NCBI GenBank assembly: GCA_964568795.1
Contig: CAZMRQ010000016.1
Location: forward strand, 1-28,874
Source of the DNA: CAZMRQ01 sp964568795
GTDB taxonomy: Bacteria; Pseudomonadota; Gammaproteobacteria; Comchoanobacterales; Comchoanobacteraceae
Reading direction: 5' to 3'
DNA length: 28,874 bases
A program made the translations under genes and the position numbers. A model generated the notes under the pieces. It did no database searches. It was not told the DNA's origin and was given only the letters and a program-made list of their open reading frames with translations. This document shows positions 7,359-15,652 of the stretch, piece after piece (the first letter of the stretch is position 1; the number at the start of each line of letters is the position of its first letter).

Positions 7359-9365
7359 CTAAGGCTTTTTCTTAGTTACTTCCTCAACTGCCTTAACTGC
7401 CTCAACTGCCTTAACTGCCTCAACTGCCCCAACTCGCTTATTTGGATTAACTTCCTTAGCTTTTGCAGCATTAGGAGTGTGTTGAGGAATTTTAATTGGG
7501 TTCAAGGCCTTTATTTCACTTTTAATTTCACTTCTGACTACTTCAGCTTTCTTATGTTTCGGCCAAGTGTGAAAAAATATAGAATATACAGACACAGCTA
7601 CAAAGAGGGCTGCAAGTGTAATCAGCCCAGGTGGAGTTAAATGAAATAGCACAGCTGCGAAAAGAAGGGTGGCTGCAAGGCCGATCAGAGGGGTGCTTAA
7701 GGCCACCCCGGTTATGACCTTGTTTTTGACTGAAGGGGCTTTGATTTCTTCTGCAATTTTGGTGTCTTTTTTATATTGGGGAGTTTGTTTTAATGCGTCA
7801 AGTCTTGATTTAAGGCTAGGATTTCTTTCCGCAAGTTTGGTTAGAGCGTGATAATTTTGTAACCGTTGTTTGAGCGAGGTCAGCTCATGATCTCTGTCTC
7901 CATGGTACTGACCAAGTGATATATTCAGAATTGGTGCTACAACAAATAGGCTAACTGCAGGAATAATAATTAGGAGTGCTGGTGGAAGGACAATGCCAAT
8001 ACTTGTGAGCAGTAAGCATGCATAGAGCCCTATCATGGCTGATGGCAAAACTTCTAGTCCACGTAATAGGAAATTCAGGCGGTTTCTTTTTGCTTTTTTA
8101 TCTGGTAATTTTCGCAGACTGTCAAATAATTCATGTGAAGTTTGTTCGATAAAAATGGGTGGGTGGTCTGCCAATTTTGTGCAAATATTCTCAATGAGTG
8201 GCTCCCACATAGGGTCAATCGATGGCAGCTCGCTTAAAGATTTTATCAATAAAGGGATAATTTCTGAATTTTTATCGTCTTCAATAAGCGTGTAGACTAC
8301 ATTGATTTTATCGTGCTCAATGAGCTTTTTGATAAACTTTTGTTGGTTTTTTAGATCAGGAAAAATCTTCATGAGTTCATGGATGATTTGTGCGTCGGGG
8401 TAGTTGCCAATCAGCTGTATGATTTTAGATTGGGTAGACTGAGCAAGATTTATAAATTCATCGGTTGGGCTGGGTTGTATCGTTTTCTTAAACTCATCTG
8501 GGTGTTCGATGAGTGACTGGGCCAATTGTGGGATGGTTGGGTCGTTTCCTTTTTCTATTGTCTTCAGTTCTTGTCGGTCGTTTATAATTTTATGTAAAGT
8601 ATGTGTTTTCTCTTTAAGAGTCTTTAATAATTTGCATTTTTTCTTATAGCGGAGGTATTCATATCTGGTAGCGACTGCAAAGCAGACTAGTGTGATGCCA
8701 GCAGCAAGTGCAATGGGTAGCAAAGGGGGGAACATCATTCCTGCGATAAGTAGGGCGCTACACAATTGGAAGAGAGCGCTGCAGCCAAATATAACCCGGA
8801 AGGCTGCACTTACGAAGAGTTGACATCGTTCAAGCAGTGTTATTTCTTTGGAGTTTTCAAATTGAGGTTGTTCACCAGGTTTTTCATCATATTTTTTTCG
8901 AATACGATAGCACAAGAGGTTTGTTTGAATTTTTTGGTACTTTGTTGTAAGAAGAGAGGACGCGGGTGACATGACATAATGCATTAAGCCAAAGGAGAGA
9001 AGGCAAAGAGAAGCTTCACTGATGATAATGGTTAGAGAGGTGGCTGGGATGCCGTAGTATAGTAATAAAGGGTAGGTGCATAGAGCGAGCATGATTGAAA
9101 AGAGTGCCTCAAATAGGGTTTTTCGTTTATTGTGAGATATTTTGTTTTGCTCTTCGATATTCCCGATTTCTTTAATAATATTCTTTTTAATACTATTATC
9201 ATTAATATCAAGTGTGCAGATGTGTTCGAGTATAATGTCCCTTTGCTCATTGCTCTGGGCTTTCTGAAGTAATTGGCATATTTCTTCTGCTTTTGCCTTA
9301 TGAAGTCGCTCATACAGCAACGGAGGGTTGTTGGTTTGTTCGCTTGGCACTGCTGACTCAGGCAT
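7359..9365 (-). CDS. Multi-hairpin membrane protein of unknown function (668 aa)
   Basis: I do not recognise this protein. It has eight hydrophobic segments arranged as four hairpins, at about residues 85-131, 186-234, 440-482 and 552-599. The turn of each hairpin carries a Pro or Pro-Pro: YGIPATSL, FPPLLPIA, LPPALLII, TPPGLITL. This suggests internal duplication. Hairpins two and three are followed by similar basic, helical linkers. Between them lies a soluble alpha-helical region (about 245-430) rich in charged residues, with short helix-pair units. The C-terminus (about 646-663) is a run of AVE/AVK triplets encoded by a DNA tandem repeat. No signal peptide is visible. Such large helical proteins without relatives are common among secreted effectors of intracellular Legionellales, but nothing here proves secretion. 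It is divergent from smpB and convergent with rnfH. Confidence 0.75.
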   Translation of the reverse strand: MPESAVPSEQTNNPPLLYERLHKAKAEEICQLLQKAQSNEQRDIILEHICTLDINDNSIKKNIIKEIGNIEEQNKISHNKRKTLFEALFSIMLALCTYPLLLYYGIPATSLTIIISEASLCLLSFGLMHYVMSPASSLLTTKYQKIQTNLLCYRIRKKYDEKPGEQPQFENSKEITLLERCQLFVSAAFRVIFGCSALFQLCSALLIAGMMFPPLLPIALAAGITLVCFAVATRYEYLRYKKKCKLLKTLKEKTHTLHKIINDRQELKTIEKGNDPTIPQLAQSLIEHPDEFKKTIQPSPTDEFINLAQSTQSKIIQLIGNYPDAQIIHELMKIFPDLKNQQKFIKKLIEHDKINVVYTLIEDDKNSEIIPLLIKSLSELPSIDPMWEPLIENICTKLADHPPIFIEQTSHELFDSLRKLPDKKAKRNRLNFLLRGLEVLPSAMIGLYACLLLTSIGIVLPPALLIIIPAVSLFVVAPILNISLGQYHGDRDHELTSLKQRLQNYHALTKLAERNPSLKSRLDALKQTPQYKKDTKIAEEIKAPSVKNKVITGVALSTPLIGLAATLLFAAVLFHLTPPGLITLAALFVAVSVYSIFFHTWPKHKKAEVVRSEIKSEIKALNPIKIPQHTPNAAKAKEVNPNKRVGAVEAVKAVEAVKAVEEVTKKKP
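7385..7429. repeat. Five tandem 9-bp repeats in coding sequence
   Basis: Five back-to-back copies of YAACTGCCY, alternating CAACTGCCT and TAACTGCCT, the last ending in CCC. On the coding (minus) strand each 9-mer gives three residues, making alternating E-AV and K-AV triplets near the end of the 668-residue membrane protein. The unit is a multiple of three, so copy-number change would alter tail length without a frameshift. Confidence 0.9.
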
Positions 9366-9528
9366 AATTGAATAAATCCTATAGCTATGGTCTTAGTGTG
9401 TTTATAGTCTATATTTTGAATTGATGTACTTTATTTGCATTTTTTTCTCATGATCTATTTTAGCTGATCTCTTGTTGTTCTTGTGATACTGAGATACTAT
9501 GATGGCAGCAGTCAATTTCGTGTTTTTT

Positions 9529-9999
9529 ATGAGACAAAGCAATCAAACGATATGTGTGAATCGCCGCGCACGTCATGAATATGAGATTCTTGAAAAATTT
9601 GAGGCAGGTTTGGTATTATTGGGTTGGGAGGTCAAGTCAATTCGTCAAAGCCATGCTTCTATTGCCAATAGTTATGCTGTCATCAAAGATGGAGAGTGTT
9701 GGGTCTTAGGCTCGCATATTGAGCCTTTAGCAAATGTGCCAAGCTATTTATCAGCAGATCCAGAAAGGCGACGCAAATGCTTGTTGCAACGAAAGTGTCT
9801 TGATCGATTGATTGGCTCTGTTCAGTGCAAGGGTCTGACTTTAGTGCTTTTAAGAATGTATTGGAAAGGGCCCTACGTGAAAATCGAGTTGGGTCTGGCT
9901 CGGGGTCGTAAAAAACATGATAAGAGGCAGCAAGATAAAGCACAAGACTGGCAGCGTAAGGCTGCTCGCATCACAAAAACGATTCAAACAGGAGGGTAG
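9529..9999 (+). CDS. smpB: SsrA-binding protein
   Basis: SmpB binds the tRNA-like part of tmRNA and brings it to stalled ribosomes. The 156-residue product matches throughout: VNRRARHEYEILEKFEAGLVLLGWEVKSIR (about 10-39), the ANSYAVIKDGE strand, and GRKKHDKRQQDKAQDWQRKAARI in the basic C-terminal tail that enters the mRNA channel. I chose ATG 9529 because the family has only about 8-13 residues before the TI-x-x-NRRARHEY motif; ATG 9499 or 9502 would add ten hydrophobic residues, although GAG at 9491 gives it a slightly better ribosome site. The RNA partner ssrA lies 3 kb upstream on the same strand. The perM-like gene follows after one base. Confidence 0.95.
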   Translation: MRQSNQTICVNRRARHEYEILEKFEAGLVLLGWEVKSIRQSHASIANSYAVIKDGECWVLGSHIEPLANVPSYLSADPERRRKCLLQRKCLDRLIGSVQCKGLTLVLLRMYWKGPYVKIELGLARGRKKHDKRQQDKAQDWQRKAARITKTIQTGG

Positions 10000-10000
10000 C

Positions 10001-11062
10001 ATGGTTAGGGTGGCTCTTATTATTGGTTTAGTTGGCTTATTGGGGCTGTTGTTGGTCGTGTGGAAGCTGGGTTATGCGCTAGCTCCTGTGCTTGTCGCTA
10101 TTTTATTGGCCTACTTGTGTGTGCCACTGATGGAGAGGCTTAGTCAATGGGGTGTGTCAAAGCGTGCCGGTGCTATCCTCGTTAGTATGTTGCTTTTTTT
10201 ACTCATCATGGCCGTGTTTGTTTTTGCTGTGCCAGTATTAATCTCAGATTTTGTAATTTTTCTTGGCCAGTTTCCTGCACGTTTGACCAAGGCAATCTCG
10301 GTGATCGGTCATTGGTTTCCCGATTTATCAGATAAGCTTCAAGGCATGCAGGCTTTACAAGAAATCAGAGAGTTTAAGTTAGACAGCATAGATCCGAATA
10401 TTGTGGTGTGGATTACAAGCCACGTGGGCATTGCAGCTGGAAAGTTATGGGCTGTGGTTATCAGGCTTGTTTACTTCTTATTGGTGCCTCTGGTGTTTTT
10501 CTTTATTTTGCTCCGAGGCTACGATTGCTATAATAAGTTTATTTTACTTTTCCCTGTTCCACTGCAGCAGAGTATGTCAGATCATGGCCGAAAGATTCAC
10601 CAAGTGCTATGCAACTACTTTCGTGGGCAGGGAATCGTTATGGTTATTTTGGCTGTGATGTATACATTGGCACTCAATCTTTTAGGTCTGCCATTTGCAA
10701 CCTTGGTGGGCATATTAACAGGGTTGCTCAATTTTATTCCTATAGTGGGATGGACTACTGGCCTTATTGCAGCGATCTTCATGTGGTTATCGACAGGCAC
10801 TTTGTCCTATGCCTCGCTAATGATTTTGGTACTCATTTATCTTGTGCTTAATCTTTTCGAGGGGTTGATTTTAACACCGAGATTGGTTGGCAAGTACTGT
10901 GGCTTGAGTGCTATGACCGTGCTGGTTTTGATATTTGTTGGGGGCAGTTTCTTTGGTTTCTGGGGCGTGATACTTGCGATACCTTTTGTATTAGTTGCCA
11001 GAGAATGCGTGAGAATATTTCTTTCGTGGTATAAAGAGAGTCTCTATTACCGGGGTGAATGA
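10001..11062 (+). CDS. AI-2E family transporter (PerM/YdgG type)
   Basis: A 353-residue inner membrane protein with about seven to eight hydrophobic segments. It has the family layout: two N-terminal helices (about 3-45), a third near 57-80, a cytoplasmic loop, and a C-terminal group. The diagnostic block GLPFATLVGILTGLLNFIPIVG with following helix is present near residues 228-250, then LVGKYCGLSAMTVLVLIFVGGSFFGFWGVILAIP near the end. Members have been linked to AI-2 export, Na+/H+ exchange or permease function, so the substrate is open. The start at 10001 has a strong GGAGGG ribosome site and begins one base after the smpB stop, so the two are probably cotranscribed. Its stop abuts the convergent HIT gene. 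Confidence 0.9.
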   Translation: MVRVALIIGLVGLLGLLLVVWKLGYALAPVLVAILLAYLCVPLMERLSQWGVSKRAGAILVSMLLFLLIMAVFVFAVPVLISDFVIFLGQFPARLTKAISVIGHWFPDLSDKLQGMQALQEIREFKLDSIDPNIVVWITSHVGIAAGKLWAVVIRLVYFLLVPLVFFFILLRGYDCYNKFILLFPVPLQQSMSDHGRKIHQVLCNYFRGQGIVMVILAVMYTLALNLLGLPFATLVGILTGLLNFIPIVGWTTGLIAAIFMWLSTGTLSYASLMILVLIYLVLNLFEGLILTPRLVGKYCGLSAMTVLVLIFVGGSFFGFWGVILAIPFVLVARECVRIFLSWYKESLYYRGE

Positions 11063-11401
11063 TTAGCCTGGGGGCCATGACATGCCACGTCCAGCTAAGA
11101 GGTGGACATGGAGATGGTAGACTGATTGCCCGGCATCAGGGCCATTATTAATGACAATTCTATAATTGTCTTCCGTCTTAAGATCATGGGCAATTTGATT
11201 GGCAGTGAGAACTAAGTGGCCGAGAAGTTTTTCATGTGTTGCATTCGTATCCTTGAGCATAGGTAGAGGTTCTTTGGGGATGATAAGGATGTGCATGGGG
11301 GCTTGAGGATTAGCGTCGTCAATAGCTATACACTGGCTGTCTTCATAGATTATGCGTGCCTTGATTTCTCGGTTAATGATTTGGGTGAATATGCTGTCCA
11401 T
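11063..11401 (-). CDS. hinT: HIT-family (HinT-like) nucleotide hydrolase
   Basis: A 112-residue histidine-triad protein. The signature HLHVHLL lies at residues 96-102, and the fold motifs FTQIINREIKARIIYED at the N-terminus and HILIIPKEPLPML around residues 38-50 are those of HinT/PKCI-type enzymes, which hydrolyse nucleoside phosphoramidates. C-terminal GRGMSWPPG is also typical (GGRxMxWPPG), here with a shorter Gly run. Start ATG 11401 has an AGGGA ribosome site. It follows the Trm112-like gene by 32 bases and is likely in one transcript with it. It converges with the PerM-like gene with no gap. Confidence 0.93.
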   Translation of the reverse strand: MDSIFTQIINREIKARIIYEDSQCIAIDDANPQAPMHILIIPKEPLPMLKDTNATHEKLLGHLVLTANQIAHDLKTEDNYRIVINNGPDAGQSVYHLHVHLLAGRGMSWPPG

Positions 11402-11433
11402 GATTTTCCCTAATTTGATTTGTTATCTCTATG

Positions 11434-11646
11434 TTAAAAACCTTTGGTCTTTAGATCAAGCCATTGGCGTTCTTTTTTGCTGAGAGGCCTTGCTTGTGAG
11501 GCAATCAGGATTGGGATGCCATTTTTAATCTTATAGGCTTTGCTGATAGCACTGCACCAAAGCTCACTGGTTTTTTCATGCAGTAAAAGTCTGCTCCCTG
11601 TTTCAGGGCAGCGAATCATATTAAGGAGCTCTGTATCGATAATCAT
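11434..11646 (-). CDS. Trm112/YcaR-like small protein
   Basis: A 70-residue protein of the Trm112p-like (YcaR) family. Aligning features are LLNMIRCPETGSRLLLHEKT at residues 8-27 and SAISKAYKIKNGIPIL at about 32-47, matching the family pattern LL-x-x-CP...L...AYPI-x-DGIP-x-L. Bacterial members often carry a zinc-binding CPxC motif; here the second Cys is lost (CPETG) and only one further Cys (31) remains, so metal binding is probably lost. In eukaryotes Trm112 activates methyltransferases; a bacterial role is unsettled. It heads a two-gene unit with hinT. The start context is CAGAG before ATG 11646. Confidence 0.75.
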   Translation of the reverse strand: MIIDTELLNMIRCPETGSRLLLHEKTSELWCSAISKAYKIKNGIPILIASQARPLSKKERQWLDLKTKGF

Positions 11647-11682
11647 AACTCTGTTATTTTAAAGAGATATTAATAGAATAGA

Positions 11683-11712
11683 CTGCCAGATGTTTTGAAG
11701 CAACTCTGGCAG
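11683..11712. promoter_or_regulatory. Inverted repeat between Trm112-like gene and porin
   Basis: Perfect 8-bp arms CTGCCAGA (11683-11690) and TCTGGCAG (11705-11712) with a 14-base spacer. No T-run follows on either strand, so it is not an intrinsic terminator. It lies 37 bases from the minus-strand start codon and about 144 from the porin start codon, a reasonable operator position or a 5'-leader hairpin. Arm length and spacing equal those of the repeat at 1420-1449. Confidence 0.35.
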
Positions 11713-11855
11713 AGTCATTCAGCAGCATCAGTAATAATAGCGCAAAAAATTTGATGTTAATTTGAAAATAAGTTTTTGTCTGCCTAAGGATTGACCTTGC
11801 CCCAGTTTGTGTGTCAACTTGTGAACGTTAGGTTTCATGCATATTAGGAGTTATA

Positions 11856-13103
11856 ATGAACTTATTTAAACGAATATCCGCGTCTGTTGTATTGACAGCG
11901 CCTTTACTGTTTAGTTCCAACGTTTTTGCTGGTGCTAATACTCAAGCTGCGAAAGCAGTCACATCTGCCCCTTCAGTTGATTTTTCAGGTCAAATTGGAT
12001 TGACCTTTTTCCATATAGATGGGGATTCACTGTTCGGATTTGATGGCCCTCATCACCCTGAATTCAACGTAACTGGACGTACCAAATTCTTTGGTATGGA
12101 CACTGTTGCTTTCTTTGGTGTCACTACCCCAACAACTCTTCACACAGAAGATTCAACTGTAGCAAATGCTGTAATCGGTGAGTTTTTTGATATCGATAGT
12201 TTAAACTCTATCGAAGTCAATAGAGTTGGAATGCATTTTAAAGGCAATATAGGTGATATAGGCGTTGGCTATTTTGAAACATCATCTGCACGTACTTTAA
12301 AGAACAACTTTTCACCAGTTGATTATACCGCAGGTGGATTAGCATCCACTGTTCAAGGTTACGTTTTAACCTCTGGTTCTGACATGTTCCGTCCTCTTGG
12401 TTCAAGTTTGACAAGTTGGAAAGGTCAAGGAAAAGCTTTCCATGTGGGCTATACAACACCAATGTGGAATGGTTTTACTGCTTCTGTTGATTATGTGCCA
12501 TTTGGTGTTAACAGATTGAATGGAGCTGCTGTCTCTGTTGAGAAATCCTCTTTGAGTGGATCTTTCGGTTATGTTGCTGATGTCAAAGGTGTCAAAGCAG
12601 ATGTCAGAGGAAGTTACTCTAACCGTCTGAGAACTTGGGAGTTCTTCTCATCTGCCTTCAAGTATAAGTTCATGAACTTGTCAGCTGCATTTGATTTTGG
12701 TGGCCCTACTGCATCAGTGGCTGTTGCTAGAAAAAGTTTTGATGGATCCAGTGCTCCATCAGCTAGCCCTACAGCTTATGATGTGACTTTAGGCCATTAC
12801 ATGCCTATGTCAGGTGGTAAGTTTGGTGTTCTAGGATCATTCACTCGTGTAGACAAAGCTCTTGAAGGTGGTCTTCTAACTGTCGTTAATAATATCGGTG
12901 GCGTAGATTACGGTTATGTTTCTTCCAATAAGTCAGATATCTATGGTTTAGGCGTTTCCTATGATCAAGGTAATATGCATTCAACAGCAAGATGGAGCAA
13001 TATGACTAATAAAGTTTCAGAAGCAACTACTTCAGGTGGAACTGCTGTAGCTCACTCTTATAAGGTGAATATGTTCTCTGTTGGAACATCATACAGCTTC
13101 TAA
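11856..13103 (+). CDS. Outer-membrane porin / major OMP
   Basis: A 415-residue porin-type beta barrel. Residues 1-25 form a signal peptide with a basic start, a hydrophobic core and an AxA-type site (NVFA|GA). The mature part alternates polar and hydrophobic residues, is rich in Gly, Ser, Phe and Tyr, begins with a strand FSGQIGLTFF, and ends in the outer membrane insertion signal VGTSYSF with terminal Phe. It belongs to the general porin type, but I cannot name the subgroup. The AGGAG ribosome site at 11846-11850 and a strong terminator after the stop fit a highly expressed single gene. Codon use favours fewer G-ending and more T/A-ending codons than the neighbouring genes, consistent with high expression. 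Confidence 0.88.
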   Translation: MNLFKRISASVVLTAPLLFSSNVFAGANTQAAKAVTSAPSVDFSGQIGLTFFHIDGDSLFGFDGPHHPEFNVTGRTKFFGMDTVAFFGVTTPTTLHTEDSTVANAVIGEFFDIDSLNSIEVNRVGMHFKGNIGDIGVGYFETSSARTLKNNFSPVDYTAGGLASTVQGYVLTSGSDMFRPLGSSLTSWKGQGKAFHVGYTTPMWNGFTASVDYVPFGVNRLNGAAVSVEKSSLSGSFGYVADVKGVKADVRGSYSNRLRTWEFFSSAFKYKFMNLSAAFDFGGPTASVAVARKSFDGSSAPSASPTAYDVTLGHYMPMSGGKFGVLGSFTRVDKALEGGLLTVVNNIGGVDYGYVSSNKSDIYGLGVSYDQGNMHSTARWSNMTNKVSEATTSGGTAVAHSYKVNMFSVGTSYSF

Positions 13104-13146
13104 TTCTATTAGAGGAAAGTTAGGTTAGTTTATCTAATCTTAAAAG

Positions 13147-13181
13147 CGGCGCCAGTTGGTTTCAACGGCGCCGTTTCTTTT
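13147..13181 (+). terminator. Rho-independent terminator of the porin gene
   Basis: The stem CGGCGCC (13147-13153) pairs with GGCGCCG (13167-13173); an inner GTTG/CAAC stem with a bulged A extends it to a four-base loop (13159-13162). A T-rich tail TTTCTTTT (13174-13181) follows. It lies about 44 bases after the porin stop. Confidence 0.9.
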
Positions 13182-13409
13182 ATTGATAAAGACAGTTCTA
13201 GCAATGCATGATATGTTTTTTTATAATCCAAATACGCCATACTCAGAGTCGTTGCTGGTAGGTGGATCTTGTGTAACCCTTGAATGGATAGAGCTCTTTT
13301 TATATGAAGTATCCACAAGAGTGCCGGGGCGTGAATAAACAAAAGACAGGGGTGTTTTTCAATTATTTATTGGTGCATTTTTATAGCATTGTTGCTATGC
13401 TTAGCATTG
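13182..13409 (+). other. Intergenic leader of lptD
   Basis: The stretch between the porin terminator and lptD contains no gene I can support. A 44-codon open frame (ATG 13204 to TAA 13338) lacks a ribosome site. Promoter elements for lptD are likely here; a TTGAAT near 13279 followed by a TATATG near 13301 is the best pair seen, but weak. The 70 bases before lptD are AT-rich. Confidence 0.35.
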
Positions 13410-15614
13410 ATGGAAAGATTTAAATCGAGAATGATCTCATTGCCTAATAAAACTATTGTACAAATTTTGCTTTTGCCAGTTATCTTAAGCAGTGTCAGTG
13501 TTCATGCTGATTTTCTTGAGCAACTGGGATGGGTAGATGACAGTGAGAAGGGGTCGTGTTATGGCTACTTCGCTCAACCAAAACGACCTCCTTGGAGCGA
13601 TAATATGCCTTATAATAAGTTTATTGTCACAGCAGATCGCCAAGGACTTCTTAATAAAGAGAAGGTAGAGCTTTCTGGCAATGTACACGTTGCTTATCAA
13701 AATTTGCTTCTGCAATCTCAACGAGCGATGTGGGTGCGCTCAAAGAAGCCCATCATATATTTGCATGAGCAAGTTCGCTTTCATGGAAAGGGTTTGCTGG
13801 CTGTTGGTTTGAATGCTGTTTATGAAAAAGACAAGGATATAGCTACGATCAACGATGCTGTCTTTAGAGTGCATCTTAACCGATCGCATCACACGCGTAC
13901 TGTTTGGGGCAAAAGCAAACGCTTGGTGTATTCAATATCTAAAAATAAGATGGACTTAGCTGATGTTGAAATGTCCTTGTGTTCGCCACGTTACCCTATA
14001 TGGGGTTTTCTAGCGGATAAAGCTTTGCTAAATTATGATACTATGTTGGGCACTGCTCACCACGCTTTTTTGCGTCTGTTTGGTCTGCCTGTCATGTACT
14101 CTCCTTGGTTGCAATTTCCGTTGACTGGAGAGCGCTTAACTGGATTTCTATGGCCGACTATAGGTTACAATCGGTTGGGTGGAGTTACCATTGTGCAGCC
14201 TTTTTATTGGAATCTAGCCCCTGAGCAAGATATGCGCCTTTCTGCCGTACTAGGTATTCGACACCTGCAGGGGCTTGCAGCTCTTTACCGTTACTTATCC
14301 CCATGGGGTATGGCGAAGTTATCAGCAAATTTATTATATGGAAAAAGCCACTGGTTTTACAGTTACAGTATAGTGTCTGATCTTAAATGGAAAGGGGCCT
14401 ATCTCAACGTAAAGCAAATCAATGTCTCAGATACTGACTTCAATAGTAATTTTCCACTGTTGAGAGCATCAAGCAGTAGTTTATTGCCGCAAAGTTATGA
14501 ATTAGGCATGAATGGCTCGATGGGTCATGCCAAACTCTACTGGTCAGCTTATCAGGATTTGAACAATATTAGTGATGAGACGATGATCGGTTCGTATCAA
14601 GTGAAACCGGGGTTTAATTGGGAGATGTATCGCACAGATGACCATGTTGATTTATCACAGACGTTATCTGCTCGTAGCCTCAAACCAGTTAGCTCAAAGC
14701 CTCTCATGCCAAAAGGGACTGAGCTGGTATGGCTGCCAACACTTAAGGCTCATACGAATGCAGCCATGGGAAGATTGACTACAGCAATGAGTGTGGTGGT
14801 TAATAAAATCTCCAGTGATGTACGTGATACAGTATTTTTGCCTCGTGTAAAATTTCAGTGGGATGGCTCTGCAGCATTAGGAAATAAAGTGATTCTGCAG
14901 CCAAGTGTGGGTTATCTTTGGGCTCCCTATCATTCTATGAGTCATCTCCCTCTTTTTGATACGAGGGCAAGACCATTTCTTATGAACCAATTATTCTCAT
15001 ATGACCGGTATTTTGGCTATAGCCGACTAGGAGATTACAATGATATGGATGTACGCATACGTGTGATGCATAAAAGGTTTCCTGGAATAATTTCATTGGG
15101 TCAGCGATACAGTTTTTCTCTTCATAAACAGTATATTCTCAGTGGATATAAGTATATTGACCCAAATGCAGAGAAGCATCTGTCGCCTTTCTTGATTTCA
15201 ACTTACTGGCCATATGATCGAGGTTATATCTATACAGACATGAGCATCGATTACCAAGTAAAAAACATACAGAATGTCGAGTTTGGCACAAGTTATAAGC
15301 TGAGTAGGGGGCAAGCAAGGTTATATGCAGCTAAATTCTATCGTTTTATTGATGACAAACGGTTGCCTGACCCGCTGCGGGTGGTTGGTCTTGATACTTC
15401 ATGGGATATGAATCAGAATTGGTCGTCTAAACTGTCTGTCTTTGCAGAAGTACGCCATAAGGTGCTTGCAGGTGCAGAGGCTTATCTTTCCTATCATGAT
15501 TGTTGCTTTGATGGTTCTTTGTCTATCAAACGTTCCATTCAGCAGGATGATATGATTCATCCTCTGAGTGGAGTTACTTTTAAATTAAAATTGTCATTGA
15601 ATGGGCTCAAGTAA
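13410..15614 (+). CDS. lptD: LPS-assembly protein LptD
   Basis: LptD is the outer membrane barrel that inserts lipopolysaccharide at the cell surface with LptE. A signal peptide ends at VHA|DFL (about residue 33). An N-terminal OstA-like beta domain follows (FIVTADRQGLLNKEKVELSG, LQSQRAMW), then a large C-terminal barrel. The four cysteines needed for the disulfide switch are in place: one near the mature N-terminus (KGSC), one after the OstA domain (MSLCSPRYPIWGF), and the adjacent pair HDCC near the C-terminus. Length (734 residues) is near the usual 750-800. ATG 13410 gives a basic n-region; ATG 13431 and TTG 13389 are alternatives, and none has a strong ribosome site. surA and rsmA follow in the conserved order. 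Confidence 0.93.
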   Translation: MERFKSRMISLPNKTIVQILLLPVILSSVSVHADFLEQLGWVDDSEKGSCYGYFAQPKRPPWSDNMPYNKFIVTADRQGLLNKEKVELSGNVHVAYQNLLLQSQRAMWVRSKKPIIYLHEQVRFHGKGLLAVGLNAVYEKDKDIATINDAVFRVHLNRSHHTRTVWGKSKRLVYSISKNKMDLADVEMSLCSPRYPIWGFLADKALLNYDTMLGTAHHAFLRLFGLPVMYSPWLQFPLTGERLTGFLWPTIGYNRLGGVTIVQPFYWNLAPEQDMRLSAVLGIRHLQGLAALYRYLSPWGMAKLSANLLYGKSHWFYSYSIVSDLKWKGAYLNVKQINVSDTDFNSNFPLLRASSSSLLPQSYELGMNGSMGHAKLYWSAYQDLNNISDETMIGSYQVKPGFNWEMYRTDDHVDLSQTLSARSLKPVSSKPLMPKGTELVWLPTLKAHTNAAMGRLTTAMSVVVNKISSDVRDTVFLPRVKFQWDGSAALGNKVILQPSVGYLWAPYHSMSHLPLFDTRARPFLMNQLFSYDRYFGYSRLGDYNDMDVRIRVMHKRFPGIISLGQRYSFSLHKQYILSGYKYIDPNAEKHLSPFLISTYWPYDRGYIYTDMSIDYQVKNIQNVEFGTSYKLSRGQARLYAAKFYRFIDDKRLPDPLRVVGLDTSWDMNQNWSSKLSVFAEVRHKVLAGAEAYLSYHDCCFDGSLSIKRSIQQDDMIHPLSGVTFKLKLSLNGLK

Positions 15615-15652
15615 TATGTTAAGTTACAGTAAGAAAAATTTAAGAGATTGAT

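Noticed and set aside
7353..7377. Hairpin ACTAAG/CTTAGT at the end of the membrane protein gene as terminator
   Set aside because: The stem is only six pairs and no T-run follows in the direction of either gene.
7338..7640. Plus-strand ORF with LNCLNC repeats
   Set aside because: The repeats are the reverse reading of the AVE/AVK tail of the minus-strand membrane protein.
13204..13338. 44-codon ORF between the porin and lptD
   Set aside because: No ribosome site, no recognisable motif, and it sits just after a terminator in the leader of lptD.
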